This document shows positions 1 to 7,298 of a DNA stretch of 64,000 nucleotides, piece by piece (positions within the stretch are counted from its first letter, which is position 1; the number at the start of each line of letters is the position of its first letter). The notes under the pieces were generated by a model that saw only the letters and a program-made list of their open reading frames with translations, did not search any database and was not told where the DNA came from. Source of the stretch: Sciscionella marina DSM 45152 (GTDB taxonomy: Bacteria; Actinomycetota; Actinomycetes; Mycobacteriales; Pseudonocardiaceae); NCBI RefSeq assembly GCF_000379465.1, contig NZ_KB905425.1, positions 205,163 to 269,162 on the forward strand, read 5' to 3'. The translations under genes were made by a program, and so were the position numbers.

Positions 1-415
1 GCGCTTCGTAGAACCGGTGCGCCCGCTCGTTCCCGTCGAGTAGCCACACGACCGCTTCCCGATGGCCCGTCTCCTGCAGCTCGCGCAGCGCCGCGGCGTG
101 CAGCAGGGTGCCGATTCCGCGCCGCCAATGGTCCGGATCCAGGTACAGCGCGTACAGCTCGCCGATGCCCGCCTCTCCCCGGTCCGGGCCATGGCCGGCG
201 AAACCGAGCACGCTGCCCTCCTCGACCGCGACCAGGGTGCGGGCCCCGCCCGTGCGGGTGAGTTTCGCGCGCAGATCGCTTGCCCGGTCTAGCACCGAGA
301 GGGTGCGCAGGAATTCCTCGGGCATCAGTCCCGCGTAAGCGTGCTGCCAGGCACGAATCTGCGCCCTGGCGATACCTTCGGCGTCTGCGGGAGTGGCCGC
401 GCGGACCTCGCTCAT
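1..415 (-). CDS. GNAT-family N-acetyltransferase, C-terminus cut by the window edge
   Basis: Read on the minus strand from the ATG at 415, the frame is open to the first base of the window, giving about 138 residues. Visible are an N-terminal segment rich in small and acidic residues, a hydrophobic strand around LVAVEEGSVLGF, and the acetyl-CoA loop WRRGIG, which fits the R/Q-x-x-G-x-G/A signature of motif A. This is the GCN5-related fold, which moves acetyl from acetyl-CoA to an amine; the substrate cannot be read from sequence. The gene is divergent from the cyclase at 485, about 70 bases away. Only the C-terminal beta strands are missing, so the truncation is due to the window and not to decay. 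Confidence 0.8.
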   Translation of the reverse strand, partial: MSEVRAATPADAEGIARAQIRAWQHAYAGLMPEEFLRTLSVLDRASDLRAKLTRTGGARTLVAVEEGSVLGFAGHGPDRGEAGIGELYALYLDPDHWRRGIGTLLHAAALRELQETGHREAVVWLLDGNERAHRFYEA

Positions 416-484
416 CCGGTGATCTTGCTCGCGAGCGTGCGCACCGAGCAAGCGAGTTCACGACGTACTGGCAGTATGTGAAGG

Positions 485-1258
485 GTGGCTCGACAATTCA
501 CTCGCGGTCGCCGGGTGCTGGAGTATCTCGACCAGCATCCGAGGCTGCTCGCGTTCGTGGAACGGGTGCGTACCCTGCTCCCCGGGGATCCCGGCTACGG
601 CGACCCGCTCTCGGTGAGCGGATCGCGCACCTCGAATGTGCTCGGCCAGCAGCTGGCCAATCTGGCGAACCGGAAACCGAGTGCCCTGCGGGAGTTCGGG
701 CTCGGCGCGCTGCAGGTGTGGCAGGCCTACGCCTCCTCGCAGCCGAACGCGGTCGGCACCGCGGATGTGAGCCTGGTGTTCACCGATCTCGGCAAGTTCT
801 CCGACTGGACGCTCAAGGTGGGCGACGATGCCGCGCTGGCCCTGTTGCGCGAGGTGAGCGCCGAGGTCGAGCCGATGATCGGAATACATGGCGGCAGGCT
901 GGTGAAACGCCTCGGGGACGGTCTGATGGCGGTGTTCGCCGAACCCGGCGGCGCCCTCGAGTTCATGATCGGGGCCAGGGACGCGGTGGACGCGCTGGCC
1001 AGCAACGGGAGCCGGCCCCGGATGCGCTGCGGTGCACACCTCGGCAAGCCGAGCAAACTGGGCGGGGACTACTTCGGCGCGGATGTGAACATCGCCGCCC
1101 GGGTCGCCGCTGCGGCCGCGCCCGGTGAGGTGCTCGTCTCGTCCAGCATGTACGAGCAGCTCGATCTCGACCGTCATGAACTGCGCAAACGCCTGTGGTT
1201 CCGTGCGAAGGGGGTGCCCGCGGAGGTGCGGGTGTACACCGTGATGGCCGACGACTGA
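485..1258 (+). CDS. class III adenylate/guanylate cyclase
   Basis: The 257-residue protein carries a class III nucleotidyl cyclase catalytic domain in its C-terminal two thirds (about 95-255). Metal-binding aspartates are D101 in FTDL and D145 in LGDGL, and the transition-state pair is N202 and R206 in DVNIAAR, so the catalytic core looks intact. The first 90 residues are helical and have no membrane segment, so it is probably a soluble cyclase with an N-terminal regulatory helix region, as in several mycobacterial pH- or CO2-responsive enzymes. The start is the GTG at 485; the in-frame ATG at 476 is followed at once by TGA. The reaction is ATP to cAMP, most likely. GTP specificity cannot be excluded. 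Confidence 0.85.
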   Translation: MARQFTRGRRVLEYLDQHPRLLAFVERVRTLLPGDPGYGDPLSVSGSRTSNVLGQQLANLANRKPSALREFGLGALQVWQAYASSQPNAVGTADVSLVFTDLGKFSDWTLKVGDDAALALLREVSAEVEPMIGIHGGRLVKRLGDGLMAVFAEPGGALEFMIGARDAVDALASNGSRPRMRCGAHLGKPSKLGGDYFGADVNIAARVAAAAAPGEVLVSSSMYEQLDLDRHELRKRLWFRAKGVPAEVRVYTVMADD

Positions 1259-1272
1259 ACCGTTCGCCGGTC

Positions 1273-1788
1273 TCAGACCTCCCGAGTGCCCGCCCGATGC
1301 CGCGCGGCGAGTTCGGCGTAGATGCGGCTGTTGTTCTCCACCCACTCGCGCGCCGTGTCGCTCATCGGCTCGATCCGCTTGGCCGGTGCGCCCATGGCGG
1401 TCATGCCCGCGGGGATCTCGGCGCCCGGTGGGATCAGGGCACCGGCCGCGATGAGGGCCGCCTCGCCGACGGTGGCCCCATCGAGCACGGTCGAGCCGTT
1501 GCCGATGAGGGCACCGGCTCCCACCTGCGCCTCGTGCACCACGCAGGAATGCCCGACGGTGGCGCCGCGGCCGATGACGGTGCCCGCGCTCGCGCAGTGG
1601 ATCACGGTGTTGTCCTGGACGTTCGCCCGTTCCTCGATGCGGATCGGACCGAAGTCGGCGCGCAGCACCGCGCCGTACCAGACCGAGGCGCCCGCCTCCA
1701 CGGTCACCTCGCCGATCAGGGTGGCGGTCGGCGCGATCCACGCGTCCTCGTGCACGTCCGGGGTCTTGCCCTCGAAGGAGAACAGCAT
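1273..1788 (-). CDS. gamma carbonic anhydrase-like hexapeptide-repeat protein
   Basis: The 171 residues are dominated by left-handed beta-helix hexapeptide repeats, with V/I/L or A recurring every sixth position from about 15 to 135, followed by a C-terminal helix, as in the YrdA/PaaY/Cam-like family. The three zinc histidines of gamma carbonic anhydrases are present as H64, H80 and H85, and the conserved R/Q/D positions appear in LRADFG and NVQDN. This supports a zinc-bound homotrimer that may hydrate CO2; many family members are poorly active, so activity is uncertain. It is divergent from the siderophore-interacting gene with only 18 bases between starts, so the two promoters must overlap. 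An acyltransferase role is the alternative. Confidence 0.85.
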   Translation of the reverse strand: MLFSFEGKTPDVHEDAWIAPTATLIGEVTVEAGASVWYGAVLRADFGPIRIEERANVQDNTVIHCASAGTVIGRGATVGHSCVVHEAQVGAGALIGNGSTVLDGATVGEAALIAAGALIPPGAEIPAGMTAMGAPAKRIEPMSDTAREWVENNSRIYAELAARHRAGTREV

Positions 1789-1806
1789 GGCTTTAGCATT
1801 TCACCG

Positions 1807-2580
1807 GTGAGCGGTACGAAACAACGCAGCAGGAGAAGGGCCCGGCCCACGCAGACGCGGCTGTTCCGCGCGCCGGTCTCGCGCACCGAACGAATCACCC
1901 CGGGGATGCAGCGAGTCACCCTGTGTGGTGGCGACCTCGGCGAGTTCGTGAACGCGGGCACCGATTCGCACGTGGTGCTGTACTTCTACGCCGAGGAAGC
2001 CGAACTGCCCGATCCGCTCACCGCGACCACCGCGCGGGCCGCGTTCGCCACGGTGCGCCCGGAGATGCGCAGCTACACGATCCGCCGCTTCGATGTCCGG
2101 ACCACCGAGCTGGACATCGACTTCGTGCTGCACGCCGAGGCAGGCCCGGCCGCTACCTGGGCCAGGGATGCGCGCCCCGGGGACGAGCTGATCTTCGTCG
2201 GGCCGTCCCCGGCCTACGAACCGGACCCGGAGGCGAGTGGTTACCTGCTGATCGGGGACGAGAGCGCGCTGCCCGCGATCCAGGCGACCCTGCCCGAGCT
2301 GGACCCGGCGATCCCGGTCACGGTCCTGGTCGAGATCGCCGGTGAGGCCGAACGCCAGCCCATGCCGGTTCCGGTGACCTGGGTGCACCGCGAGGGCGGT
2401 GAGCTCGCCGATCCCGGCCGCCTGCGTGCCGCGCTGGCGGGGATCGAGCTGGAGCCGGGCCTGGACGTCTGGCTGGCCGGGGAGCGCACGGTCATGCACG
2501 AGCTGCGCCGGTTCCTGCTCGAGGCCGGGCTGCCGCGTGACCGGGTGCGACCGACCACATACTGGCGGGCGGGAACCTGA
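1807..2580 (+). CDS. siderophore-interacting protein (FAD-dependent ferric reductase)
   Basis: About 257 residues. An N-terminal FAD-binding barrel contains the SIP-family flavin motif RSYTIR near residue 95, followed by a C-terminal NADPH-binding domain with the region YLLIGDESALPA typical of SIP/ViuB proteins. These cytoplasmic flavoproteins reduce Fe(III)-siderophores to release iron. The GTG at 1807 is chosen because it gives the family length and lies just outside the divergent gamma-carbonic-anhydrase gene; the open frame continues upstream antisense to that gene but shows no family sequence. No siderophore synthesis genes lie nearby, so it probably serves imported siderophores. Confidence 0.88.
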   Translation: MSGTKQRSRRRARPTQTRLFRAPVSRTERITPGMQRVTLCGGDLGEFVNAGTDSHVVLYFYAEEAELPDPLTATTARAAFATVRPEMRSYTIRRFDVRTTELDIDFVLHAEAGPAATWARDARPGDELIFVGPSPAYEPDPEASGYLLIGDESALPAIQATLPELDPAIPVTVLVEIAGEAERQPMPVPVTWVHREGGELADPGRLRAALAGIELEPGLDVWLAGERTVMHELRRFLLEAGLPRDRVRPTTYWRAGT

Positions 2581-2645
2581 CGGCCGGGCACAGCCGTTGA
2601 AGACACGAGCTGTGAAAAAAGGGGAGGAATCCGGAAAGGAACGCC

Positions 2646-3503
2646 GTGCACAAGCATTTCAATGGGCTGAAGACCGCCGTGCTGCTTGGCGGGATGAGTG
2701 CGCTCATCGTGCTGATCGGTTCCTTGTTCGGGCGGACCGGCCTGATCATCGCCGTGGTCGTGGCGCTGGCGATGAACGCCTATACCTACTTCAACTCCGC
2801 GACGCTCGCCCTGCGGGCCATGCGCGCCCAGCCGGTCTCCGAGGCCCAGCAGCCGACCATGTACCGGATCGTGCGTGAGCTCGCCTCCAAGGCACGCCAG
2901 CCGATGCCCGCACTGTTCGTCTCGCCGACCGCCGCGCCCAACGCCTTCGCGACCGGGCGCAGCCCACGGCACGCCGCGGTGTGCGCCACCAACGGCATCC
3001 TCGAACTGCTCGATGAGCGCGAACTGCGCGCCGTACTCGGGCATGAGCTGTCGCACGTCTACAACCGCGACATCCTGATCTCCTGTGTCGCGGGTGCCAT
3101 GGCCTCGCTGGTCTCCATGCTCGCCAACCTCGCCATGTTCGCGGGCCTGTTCGGCTTCGGCGGGGACGACGACCGGCCGAACCCGCTCGTCATGCTGCTG
3201 ATGGCGCTGCTCGGCCCGATCGCGGCCGCCGTGGTGCAGATGGCGATCAGCCGGTCTCGCGAGTATCAGGCCGACCAGTCCGGCGCGGAGCTCACCGGGG
3301 ACCCGCTCGCGCTCGCCTCCGCCCTGCGCAAACTCGAGCACGGCACCCGGGCCGCCCCGCTCGTCCAGGAACCCAAGGTCGTCTCCCAGGCGCACCTGAT
3401 GATCGCGAACCCGTTCCGCCCGGAAGGCCTGTCCAAGATGTTCTCCACGCACCCGCCGATCGCCGACCGGATCGCGCGGCTGGAGCGGATGGGCCGCGGT
3501 TAG
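2646..3503 (+). CDS. htpX: membrane zinc metalloprotease HtpX (M48)
   Basis: 285 residues, the usual size for HtpX. Two N-terminal membrane segments (about 11-27 and 32-45) precede the cytoplasmic protease domain with the zinc motif HELSH at 133-137 and the third ligand E206 in SREYQAD; another hydrophobic pair lies between about 148 and 200. HtpX degrades misfolded membrane proteins. The start is the GTG at 2646, preceded by GGAAAGGA. The gene is convergent with rfbA, and the two stop codons overlap by two bases, so there is no room for a terminator between them. Confidence 0.93.
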   Translation: MHKHFNGLKTAVLLGGMSALIVLIGSLFGRTGLIIAVVVALAMNAYTYFNSATLALRAMRAQPVSEAQQPTMYRIVRELASKARQPMPALFVSPTAAPNAFATGRSPRHAAVCATNGILELLDERELRAVLGHELSHVYNRDILISCVAGAMASLVSMLANLAMFAGLFGFGGDDDRPNPLVMLLMALLGPIAAAVVQMAISRSREYQADQSGAELTGDPLALASALRKLEHGTRAAPLVQEPKVVSQAHLMIANPFRPEGLSKMFSTHPPIADRIARLERMGRG

Positions 3504-4372
3504 AGCAAAGGCCTGGCCAGGTTCACGATGTATTCGCCGTACCCGGTCTTCGCGAGTTTCTCGCCGAGTGCCAGGCATTCCTGGGCGCTGATGTAGCCCA
3601 TCTTCAGCGCGATCTCCTCCGGGCACGCGATCCGCACCCCGGTGCGGTGTTCGAGCACCTGCACGAACTGGCCCGCTTCGAGCAGCGAATCGTGGGTTCC
3701 GGTGTCCAGCCAGGCGAACCCGCGGCCGAGATCGATCAGCCGTGCCCGCCCCGCGTTCATGTACGCCAGATTGACATCGGTGATCTCCAGCTCGCCACGC
3801 GGCGAGGGCTTCAGGTTCTTCGCGATCTCGACGACTTCGTTGTCGTAGAAATAAAGGCCGGTGATCGCCCGGTTCGAGCGCGGGTTCTCCGGTTTCTCCT
3901 GCAACGAGACGAGCTTGCCGTCCTCATCGCATTCACCGACACCGTACCGGCTCGGATCCTTGACCGGATATCCGAAAAGCACGCAGCCTTCCAATTCGGC
4001 GGCCTGCTTGTGCAGGACGTTCCCGAACCCTTTTCCGTAGAAAATATTGTCCCCGAGCACGAGCGCGACGCTGTCGTTTCCGACGAATTCCTCACCGATC
4101 ACGAATGCCTCGGCCAGCCCGTTCGGTTCCGGTTGTGCCGCGTACGAAATGCTCAACCCGAACTGGCTCCCGTCGCCGAGCAGGCGCTGGAAATTCGGCA
4201 GATCGGACGGCGTCGAGATGAGCAGGATGTCCCGGATCCCGGCCAGCATCAGCACCGAGATCGGGTAGTAGATCATCGGCTTGTCGTACACCGGAAGCAG
4301 CTGCTTCGAGGTGGCCAGCGTGATCGGGTGCAACCGCGTTCCCGAACCTCCGGCGAGCACAATACCTTTCAT
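3500..4372 (-). CDS. rfbA: glucose-1-phosphate thymidylyltransferase RfbA/RmlA
   Basis: The 290-residue protein begins with the nucleotidyltransferase signature [16 protein letters not shown], has the sugar-phosphate region [15 protein letters not shown] and the metal-binding [10 protein letters not shown]. The length matches RmlA. It couples glucose-1-phosphate to dTTP, the first step of dTDP-L-rhamnose synthesis, which in actinobacteria feeds the linker between peptidoglycan and arabinogalactan. The other rml genes are not in this window. It shares a strand with yajQ, which ends 8 bases upstream of its start, so the two are probably cotranscribed in the order yajQ-rfbA. Confidence 0.95.
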   Translation of the reverse strand: MKGIVLAGGSGTRLHPITLATSKQLLPVYDKPMIYYPISVLMLAGIRDILLISTPSDLPNFQRLLGDGSQFGLSISYAAQPEPNGLAEAFVIGEEFVGNDSVALVLGDNIFYGKGFGNVLHKQAAELEGCVLFGYPVKDPSRYGVGECDEDGKLVSLQEKPENPRSNRAITGLYFYDNEVVEIAKNLKPSPRGELEITDVNLAYMNAGRARLIDLGRGFAWLDTGTHDSLLEAGQFVQVLEHRTGVRIACPEEIALKMGYISAQECLALGEKLAKTGYGEYIVNLARPLL

Positions 4373-4380
4373 CGGATTCC

Positions 4381-4872
4381 TCAGCGGTAGTTCGTGAATT
4401 GCAGTGCTATGCCGAAGTCCTTGTTCTTCAGCAGCGCGATCGCGTCCTGCAGCGCATCTTTTTTCTTGCCGGTCACCCGCAGCTGGTCGCCCTGGATCTG
4501 CGCCTGGATGCCCTTCGGGGCCTCATCGCGCAGATACTTCGAGATCTGCTTCGCCTTGTCCTGCTCGATTCCCTGGACGATCGTGCCCTTGATCCGGTAC
4601 GCCTTGCCGGAGAGCTCCGGTTCGCCCGCATCGAAAGACTTCAGCGAGATGTGGCGCTTGACCAGCTTCTCCTTGAACACCTCGAGCGCGGCGCGTACCC
4701 GCTCCTCCGTGTCCGCGACGATCGTCACCGCCTCCTCACCGGCCCAGGAGATGTCCGCGTTCACCCCACGGAAGTCGAACCTCGTCGAGAGCTCCTTGGC
4801 CGCCTGGTTCAGTGCGTTGTCGGCTTCCTGCCGGTCGACCTTGCTCACCACGTCGAACGACGGATCGGCCAT
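4381..4872 (-). CDS. yajQ: YajQ family nucleotide-binding protein
   Basis: 163 residues, the standard YajQ length, with the conserved opening [10 protein letters not shown] and the tandem ferredoxin-like halves (residues about 5-90 and 90-163) including STRFDFRG and the C-terminal IALQFTNYR. Homologues bind cyclic-di-GMP or other nucleotides and RNA; whether this one does is not visible. The ATG at 4872 is preferred because a GGAAGGGG ribosome-binding site lies 8 bases upstream; an in-frame ATG two codons earlier would sit only two bases from it. Upstream, divergently, is tRNA-Tyr. Confidence 0.92.
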   Translation of the reverse strand: MADPSFDVVSKVDRQEADNALNQAAKELSTRFDFRGVNADISWAGEEAVTIVADTEERVRAALEVFKEKLVKRHISLKSFDAGEPELSGKAYRIKGTIVQGIEQDKAKQISKYLRDEAPKGIQAQIQGDQLRVTGKKKDALQDAIALLKNKDFGIALQFTNYR

Positions 4873-5010
4873 CGTCATCGCCCCTTCCCGCCGCGACCTG
4901 CACGGCATCCTGGTCTGTTCGCCAGCCGATCGTAGTCTGCCCACCCCCCGTGCGGACCGCCCGGAGTCGTTGGTATCGTACTTCGCGCGGTCACCAAGTG
5001 GCCGCAGCAA

Positions 5011-5092
5011 GGCGGCTTGCCCGAGTGGTCAAAGGGAGCAGACTGTAAATCTGTCGGCATTGCCTACGAAGGTTCGAACCCTTCAGCCGCCA
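5011..5092 (+). tRNA. tRNA-Tyr (anticodon GTA)
   Basis: The acceptor arms GGCGGCT (5011-5017) and AGCCGCC (5085-5091) pair fully, with A5092 as discriminator. The anticodon stem GCAGA/TCTGT encloses CTGTAAA, placing GTA at 5045-5047. A long variable arm, as expected for bacterial tRNA-Tyr, lies between about 5053 and 5069, and the T loop shows GGTTCGAACC at 5071-5080. CCA is not encoded. The 3' end is followed directly by a strong hairpin terminator and a toxin-antitoxin cassette. Confidence 0.96.
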
Positions 5093-5101
5093 CACCAGCC
5101 A

Positions 5102-5144
5102 AAACGGCCCTCGCATCAGGAGAACTCCGGTGCGGGGGCCGTTT
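5102..5144 (+). terminator. hairpin terminator of tRNA-Tyr
   Basis: AAACGGCCC (5102-5110) pairs with GGGCCGTTT (5136-5144), and the stem continues inward through TCGCA/TGCGG with one G-U pair, giving about 14 pairs around a 15-base loop. It lies 10 bases after the tRNA. The A-rich left flank and the T run in the right arm fit a (possibly bidirectional) intrinsic terminator. Its loop and right arm recur at 5797-5837. Confidence 0.8.
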
Positions 5145-5157
5145 CGTGTGTGCGGCT
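5115..5157 (+). repeat. imperfect direct repeat, copy 1 (tRNA side of TA cassette)
   Basis: The 43 bases covering the loop and right arm of the tRNA-Tyr terminator plus 13 bases match 5797-5837 with three substitutions and a 2-base GT slip. The pair brackets the MazEF-like cassette. It may be a remnant of an attachment site or target duplication. Confidence 0.7.
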
Positions 5158-5160
5158 GGC

Positions 5161-5475
5161 TCAGCGCGGAATCGCCAATGAGATCAGCAGCGCATTGTTC
5201 ACTTTCATGAGCGTTCCTGAGCAGAGCGTGCCCGCGTAGTCGCCCAGTTCGTCTTTCGAGAGCGTCTCGATATTGTCGGTGTTCACCATTCCGGTCACTG
5301 GGTCTTCGTGGGTCAGCGGCACCCAGGTGGGCAGTTCTCGCGGAGTGGTCGTCACTCGTACCGCGAGCACATCGGAGAGTCTGCGGTTGCGGCCGTTGTT
5401 CGAGATGATCAACCACGGTTTGCGGCCGTAGCCGAGGTCGGCCCAATAGACCTGTCCGCGCAGGGGTGCTGTCAC
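5161..5475 (-). CDS. MazF/PemK-family mRNA interferase toxin
   Basis: 104 residues, the normal MazF size. The N-terminus RGQVYWADLGYGRKPWLIISNNGRN matches the PemK/MazF strand-loop-strand core (R-G-x-V-x-x-x-x-L, then K-P-x-L-I-x-S-x-x-x-x-N), and the later VRVTTTPRELPTWVPL is the second conserved strand pair. These toxins cleave mRNA (sometimes tRNA or rRNA) at short motifs. The GTG start at 5475 overlaps the antitoxin stop as GTGA, so translation is coupled. The last codon is a few bases from the tRNA-Tyr terminator, and a direct repeat flanks the pair, both consistent with insertion at the tRNA locus. Confidence 0.87.
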   Translation of the reverse strand: MTAPLRGQVYWADLGYGRKPWLIISNNGRNRRLSDVLAVRVTTTPRELPTWVPLTHEDPVTGMVNTDNIETLSKDELGDYAGTLCSGTLMKVNNALLISLAIPR

Positions 5476-5723
5476 GAACGTGCCTCACGGCGGTTCCGTC
5501 GAGCTCGCAGCGTCTCGCGTTCGGTCTCTGATTCGTAGGGGAACGCGGGGTTGTCAGCTACCGCGGCCGCGTACGCGGTATCCAGCTTCGTCTCCTGCAA
5601 GTGCTGCCAGGCTTCGTGAATGGCGTCCTTGACCGCCGCTGACGTGCTCGGCTGCTGCTCGGCGAGCTCCGCGAGCTTCTGCTGAGTCTCGTCATCAAGA
5701 CGCACTGTCATCGGATGTGTCAT
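5472..5723 (-). CDS. ribbon-helix-helix antitoxin of the MazEF-like pair
   Basis: 83 residues. The N-terminal MTVRLDDETQQKLAELAEQ (residues 5-23) is a ribbon-helix-helix DNA-binding module, with the second helix in STSAAVKDAIHEAW; the acidic then basic tail (about 50-83) would wrap the toxin. This is the MazE architecture usual in actinobacteria (VapB/CopG-like rather than AbrB-like). Start is the ATG at 5723; the internal ATG at 5711 would remove only four residues. An 11-base inverted repeat lies 10 bases upstream and is the likely autoregulatory operator. Confidence 0.85.
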   Translation of the reverse strand: MTHPMTVRLDDETQQKLAELAEQQPSTSAAVKDAIHEAWQHLQETKLDTAYAAAVADNPAFPYESETERETLRARRNRREARS

Positions 5724-5732
5724 ACAAAGATG

Positions 5733-5743
5733 ATACCGTGTAT
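5733..5743 (-). promoter_or_regulatory. candidate operator/promoter of the MazEF-like pair
   Basis: ATAC-CGT-GTAT is a perfect 4+3+4 inverted repeat 10 bases upstream of the antitoxin ATG. On the minus strand the overlapping TATCAT would serve as a -10 element. Binding by the RHH antitoxin is inferred from how such modules usually autoregulate. Confidence 0.5.
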
Positions 5744-5765
5744 GGTTGCTGCAGTGTAGTGCGAA

Positions 5766-5801
5766 CTGATCCTGCTTCTGCTGTTGCGGGAGCAGGATCA
5801 G
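5766..5801 (-). repeat. 11-bp inverted repeat upstream of the TA pair
   Basis: CTGATCCTGCT (5766-5776) is the exact inverse complement of AGCAGGATCAG (5791-5801), with a 14-base loop. It sits between the methyltransferase end and the antitoxin promoter and may stop transcription coming from the methyltransferase gene on the minus strand. Confidence 0.5.
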
Positions 5802-5837
5802 GAAAACCCCGGCGCGGGGGCCGTTTCGTGTGCGGCT
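5797..5837 (+). repeat. imperfect direct repeat, copy 2 (methyltransferase side of TA cassette)
   Basis: 41 bases matching 5115-5157 with three substitutions and a 2-base deletion. It reproduces only the loop and right arm of the tRNA terminator; the left arm is absent here, as expected if the cassette had split a single original terminator region. Confidence 0.7.
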
Positions 5838-5914
5838 CACCGTCCCCTGCGGTGCCAGCGGTTCATCAGCGTGCCGATGCGAACGTGAATCGTCGCCATG
5901 GCGCCGTTTTGGCG

Positions 5915-6520
5915 CTATTGCTCCACTTCGCGGCGCCCGCTGCACAGGTACACATAGGCGGGCGGGACATTGCGCACCACGGTGCGCGAGATGTGCACCT
6001 GGTCGAAGTTCTCCTCGAGCAATGCGCGGAACCGTCGTGCCCCGGAGAGGATGGCGGTGTGCCGGTAGGTGAAGGTGGCGAAGAATCCGTGTTTGGGCAG
6101 CATGGCGCGGATCTCGCCGAGGATGGCGCGCTGTTTGGCGTCACCGAAGATGGACCAGGGCAGCCCGCACGCGACGGCGTCGAGTTCGTCGACTCCGTGT
6201 TCGGCGAGCAGTTTGCCGAGGTCGGCGGCATCACCGCGGAGCACGGTCACGGAGGGGTATTCGCGTTCGAGGTGGTCGGCCATGCTCGGGTCGATTTCGA
6301 CGGCGAAGTGCCGTCCACCTTCGGGGAGGCGTTCGTCGATGGCCGCGCAGGCCGATCCGGTGCCCGCACCGAGTTCGGCGACGATGGGGTTTCCCCTGGT
6401 CGGCACGATCTTGGCGAGGGTGTCGGCGAGCTGCCTCGATGATGGCCACACGGCTCCGACCGCGCCCGGGTTGCGCAGGGCTTGCTTGACGAACAGACCA
6501 CGGGCCGATTTGGTTGCCAT
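5915..6520 (-). CDS. SAM-dependent methyltransferase (phospholipid methyltransferase/KsgA-like)
   Basis: 201 residues from the ATG at 6520 (a GTG two codons earlier is possible). The N-terminus SARGLFVKQALRNPGAVGAVWPSS is typical of the small phosphatidylethanolamine N-methyltransferase group. The SAM motif I is IVAELGAGTGSA near residue 46, with the acidic strand-2 residue in FAVEIDPS, and the motif IV region reads AVACGLPWS. It most likely methylates a lipid headgroup or another small substrate; an rRNA adenine methyltransferase is less likely because the N/D-P-P-[FY] type motif is absent. It is divergent from the RibD-C reductase, with 33 bases between starts. Confidence 0.75.
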   Translation of the reverse strand: MATKSARGLFVKQALRNPGAVGAVWPSSRQLADTLAKIVPTRGNPIVAELGAGTGSACAAIDERLPEGGRHFAVEIDPSMADHLEREYPSVTVLRGDAADLGKLLAEHGVDELDAVACGLPWSIFGDAKQRAILGEIRAMLPKHGFFATFTYRHTAILSGARRFRALLEENFDQVHISRTVVRNVPPAYVYLCSGRREVEQ

Positions 6521-6553
6521 GGCCACCAGGATAGAGGTCGGCCTGGTATTGAG

Positions 6554-7285
6554 GTGGATGTGTGGCAGATCTGGCCTGAGCAGGCCCAACTCGATGAGCA
6601 GGCGCTCGAGCGGCGGTATTCCTATCCGGACCGCTGGCTGGTGGTGAACTTCGTATCGAGCGCGGACGGGGCGGTGGAATCGGGCGGGCATTCGGCTCCG
6701 CTCTCCACGCCGCCCGATCGCGTGGTCTACCACCTGGGGAGCGACCTGGCGGATGTGGTGTTGCTCGGCGCGGGCACGGCGGTGGGCGAGGGGTTCCACG
6801 GGGTGCGTCCCGATGAACTGACCGCGCGCCGCCGTGCGGAGTACGGGCTGGCTCCGGTGGCCCCGATCGCGGTGGTGAGCACAGGGCCGACGCTGCCGCC
6901 GGATGCCCCGGTGCTGACCGATGTCCTGGTCCCGAGCATCGTGCTGACCTGCGGTGATGCCCCCGTCGAGCAGCGCAGGGCGTGGGCGGGGACCGGTTCC
7001 GAGGTGATCGTGGCCGGGCGGGATCGGGTGGACCTGGGCGTGGCGCGGGCGGCACTGGAGGAACGCGGGCTGCACCGGATCGACTGTGAGGGCGGGCCGA
7101 CCTTGTTCGGCTCGCTGCTCGCCAAGGGACTGGTGGACGAGCTGCGGCTGACGCTGGCGCCGATGCTGCTTTCCGGGCCTGCCGGACGTATCGCGGCGGG
7201 GGCACCGGTCGACGCGCGGCTGCGGTTGGACTCGGTGCTCACGCAAGCGGATACGCTGCTCATGCGTTATCTCGTCGAACGATAA
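6554..7285 (+). CDS. pyrimidine reductase/RibD C-terminal domain family protein
   Basis: About 243 residues of the RibD-C/dihydrofolate-reductase-like fold. Seen are RWLVVNFVSSADGAV (substrate strand), VVLLGAGTAVGEGF (NADPH region) and CEGGPTLFGSLLAKGLVDEL, the GGP-x-L signature of pyrimidine reductases. It resembles the stand-alone mycobacterial Rv2671-type protein, which has reductase activity on pterin- or pyrimidine-like substrates. The start is uncertain: GTG at 6554 or 6560, with no clear Shine-Dalgarno sequence. It is 13 bases upstream of a FolP2-type gene on the same strand, suggesting a shared pterin-related role. Confidence 0.82.
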   Translation: MDVWQIWPEQAQLDEQALERRYSYPDRWLVVNFVSSADGAVESGGHSAPLSTPPDRVVYHLGSDLADVVLLGAGTAVGEGFHGVRPDELTARRRAEYGLAPVAPIAVVSTGPTLPPDAPVLTDVLVPSIVLTCGDAPVEQRRAWAGTGSEVIVAGRDRVDLGVARAALEERGLHRIDCEGGPTLFGSLLAKGLVDELRLTLAPMLLSGPAGRIAAGAPVDARLRLDSVLTQADTLLMRYLVER

Positions 7286-7298
7286 GGAGGACGGTCGG

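Noticed and set aside
5837-5902. Short minus-strand frame of 20 codons after the methyltransferase stop
   Set aside because: It begins with ATG and continues in frame beyond the methyltransferase TAG, but has no ribosome-binding site and ends at the repeat boundary. It may be 3' sequence remaining from an older, longer gene.
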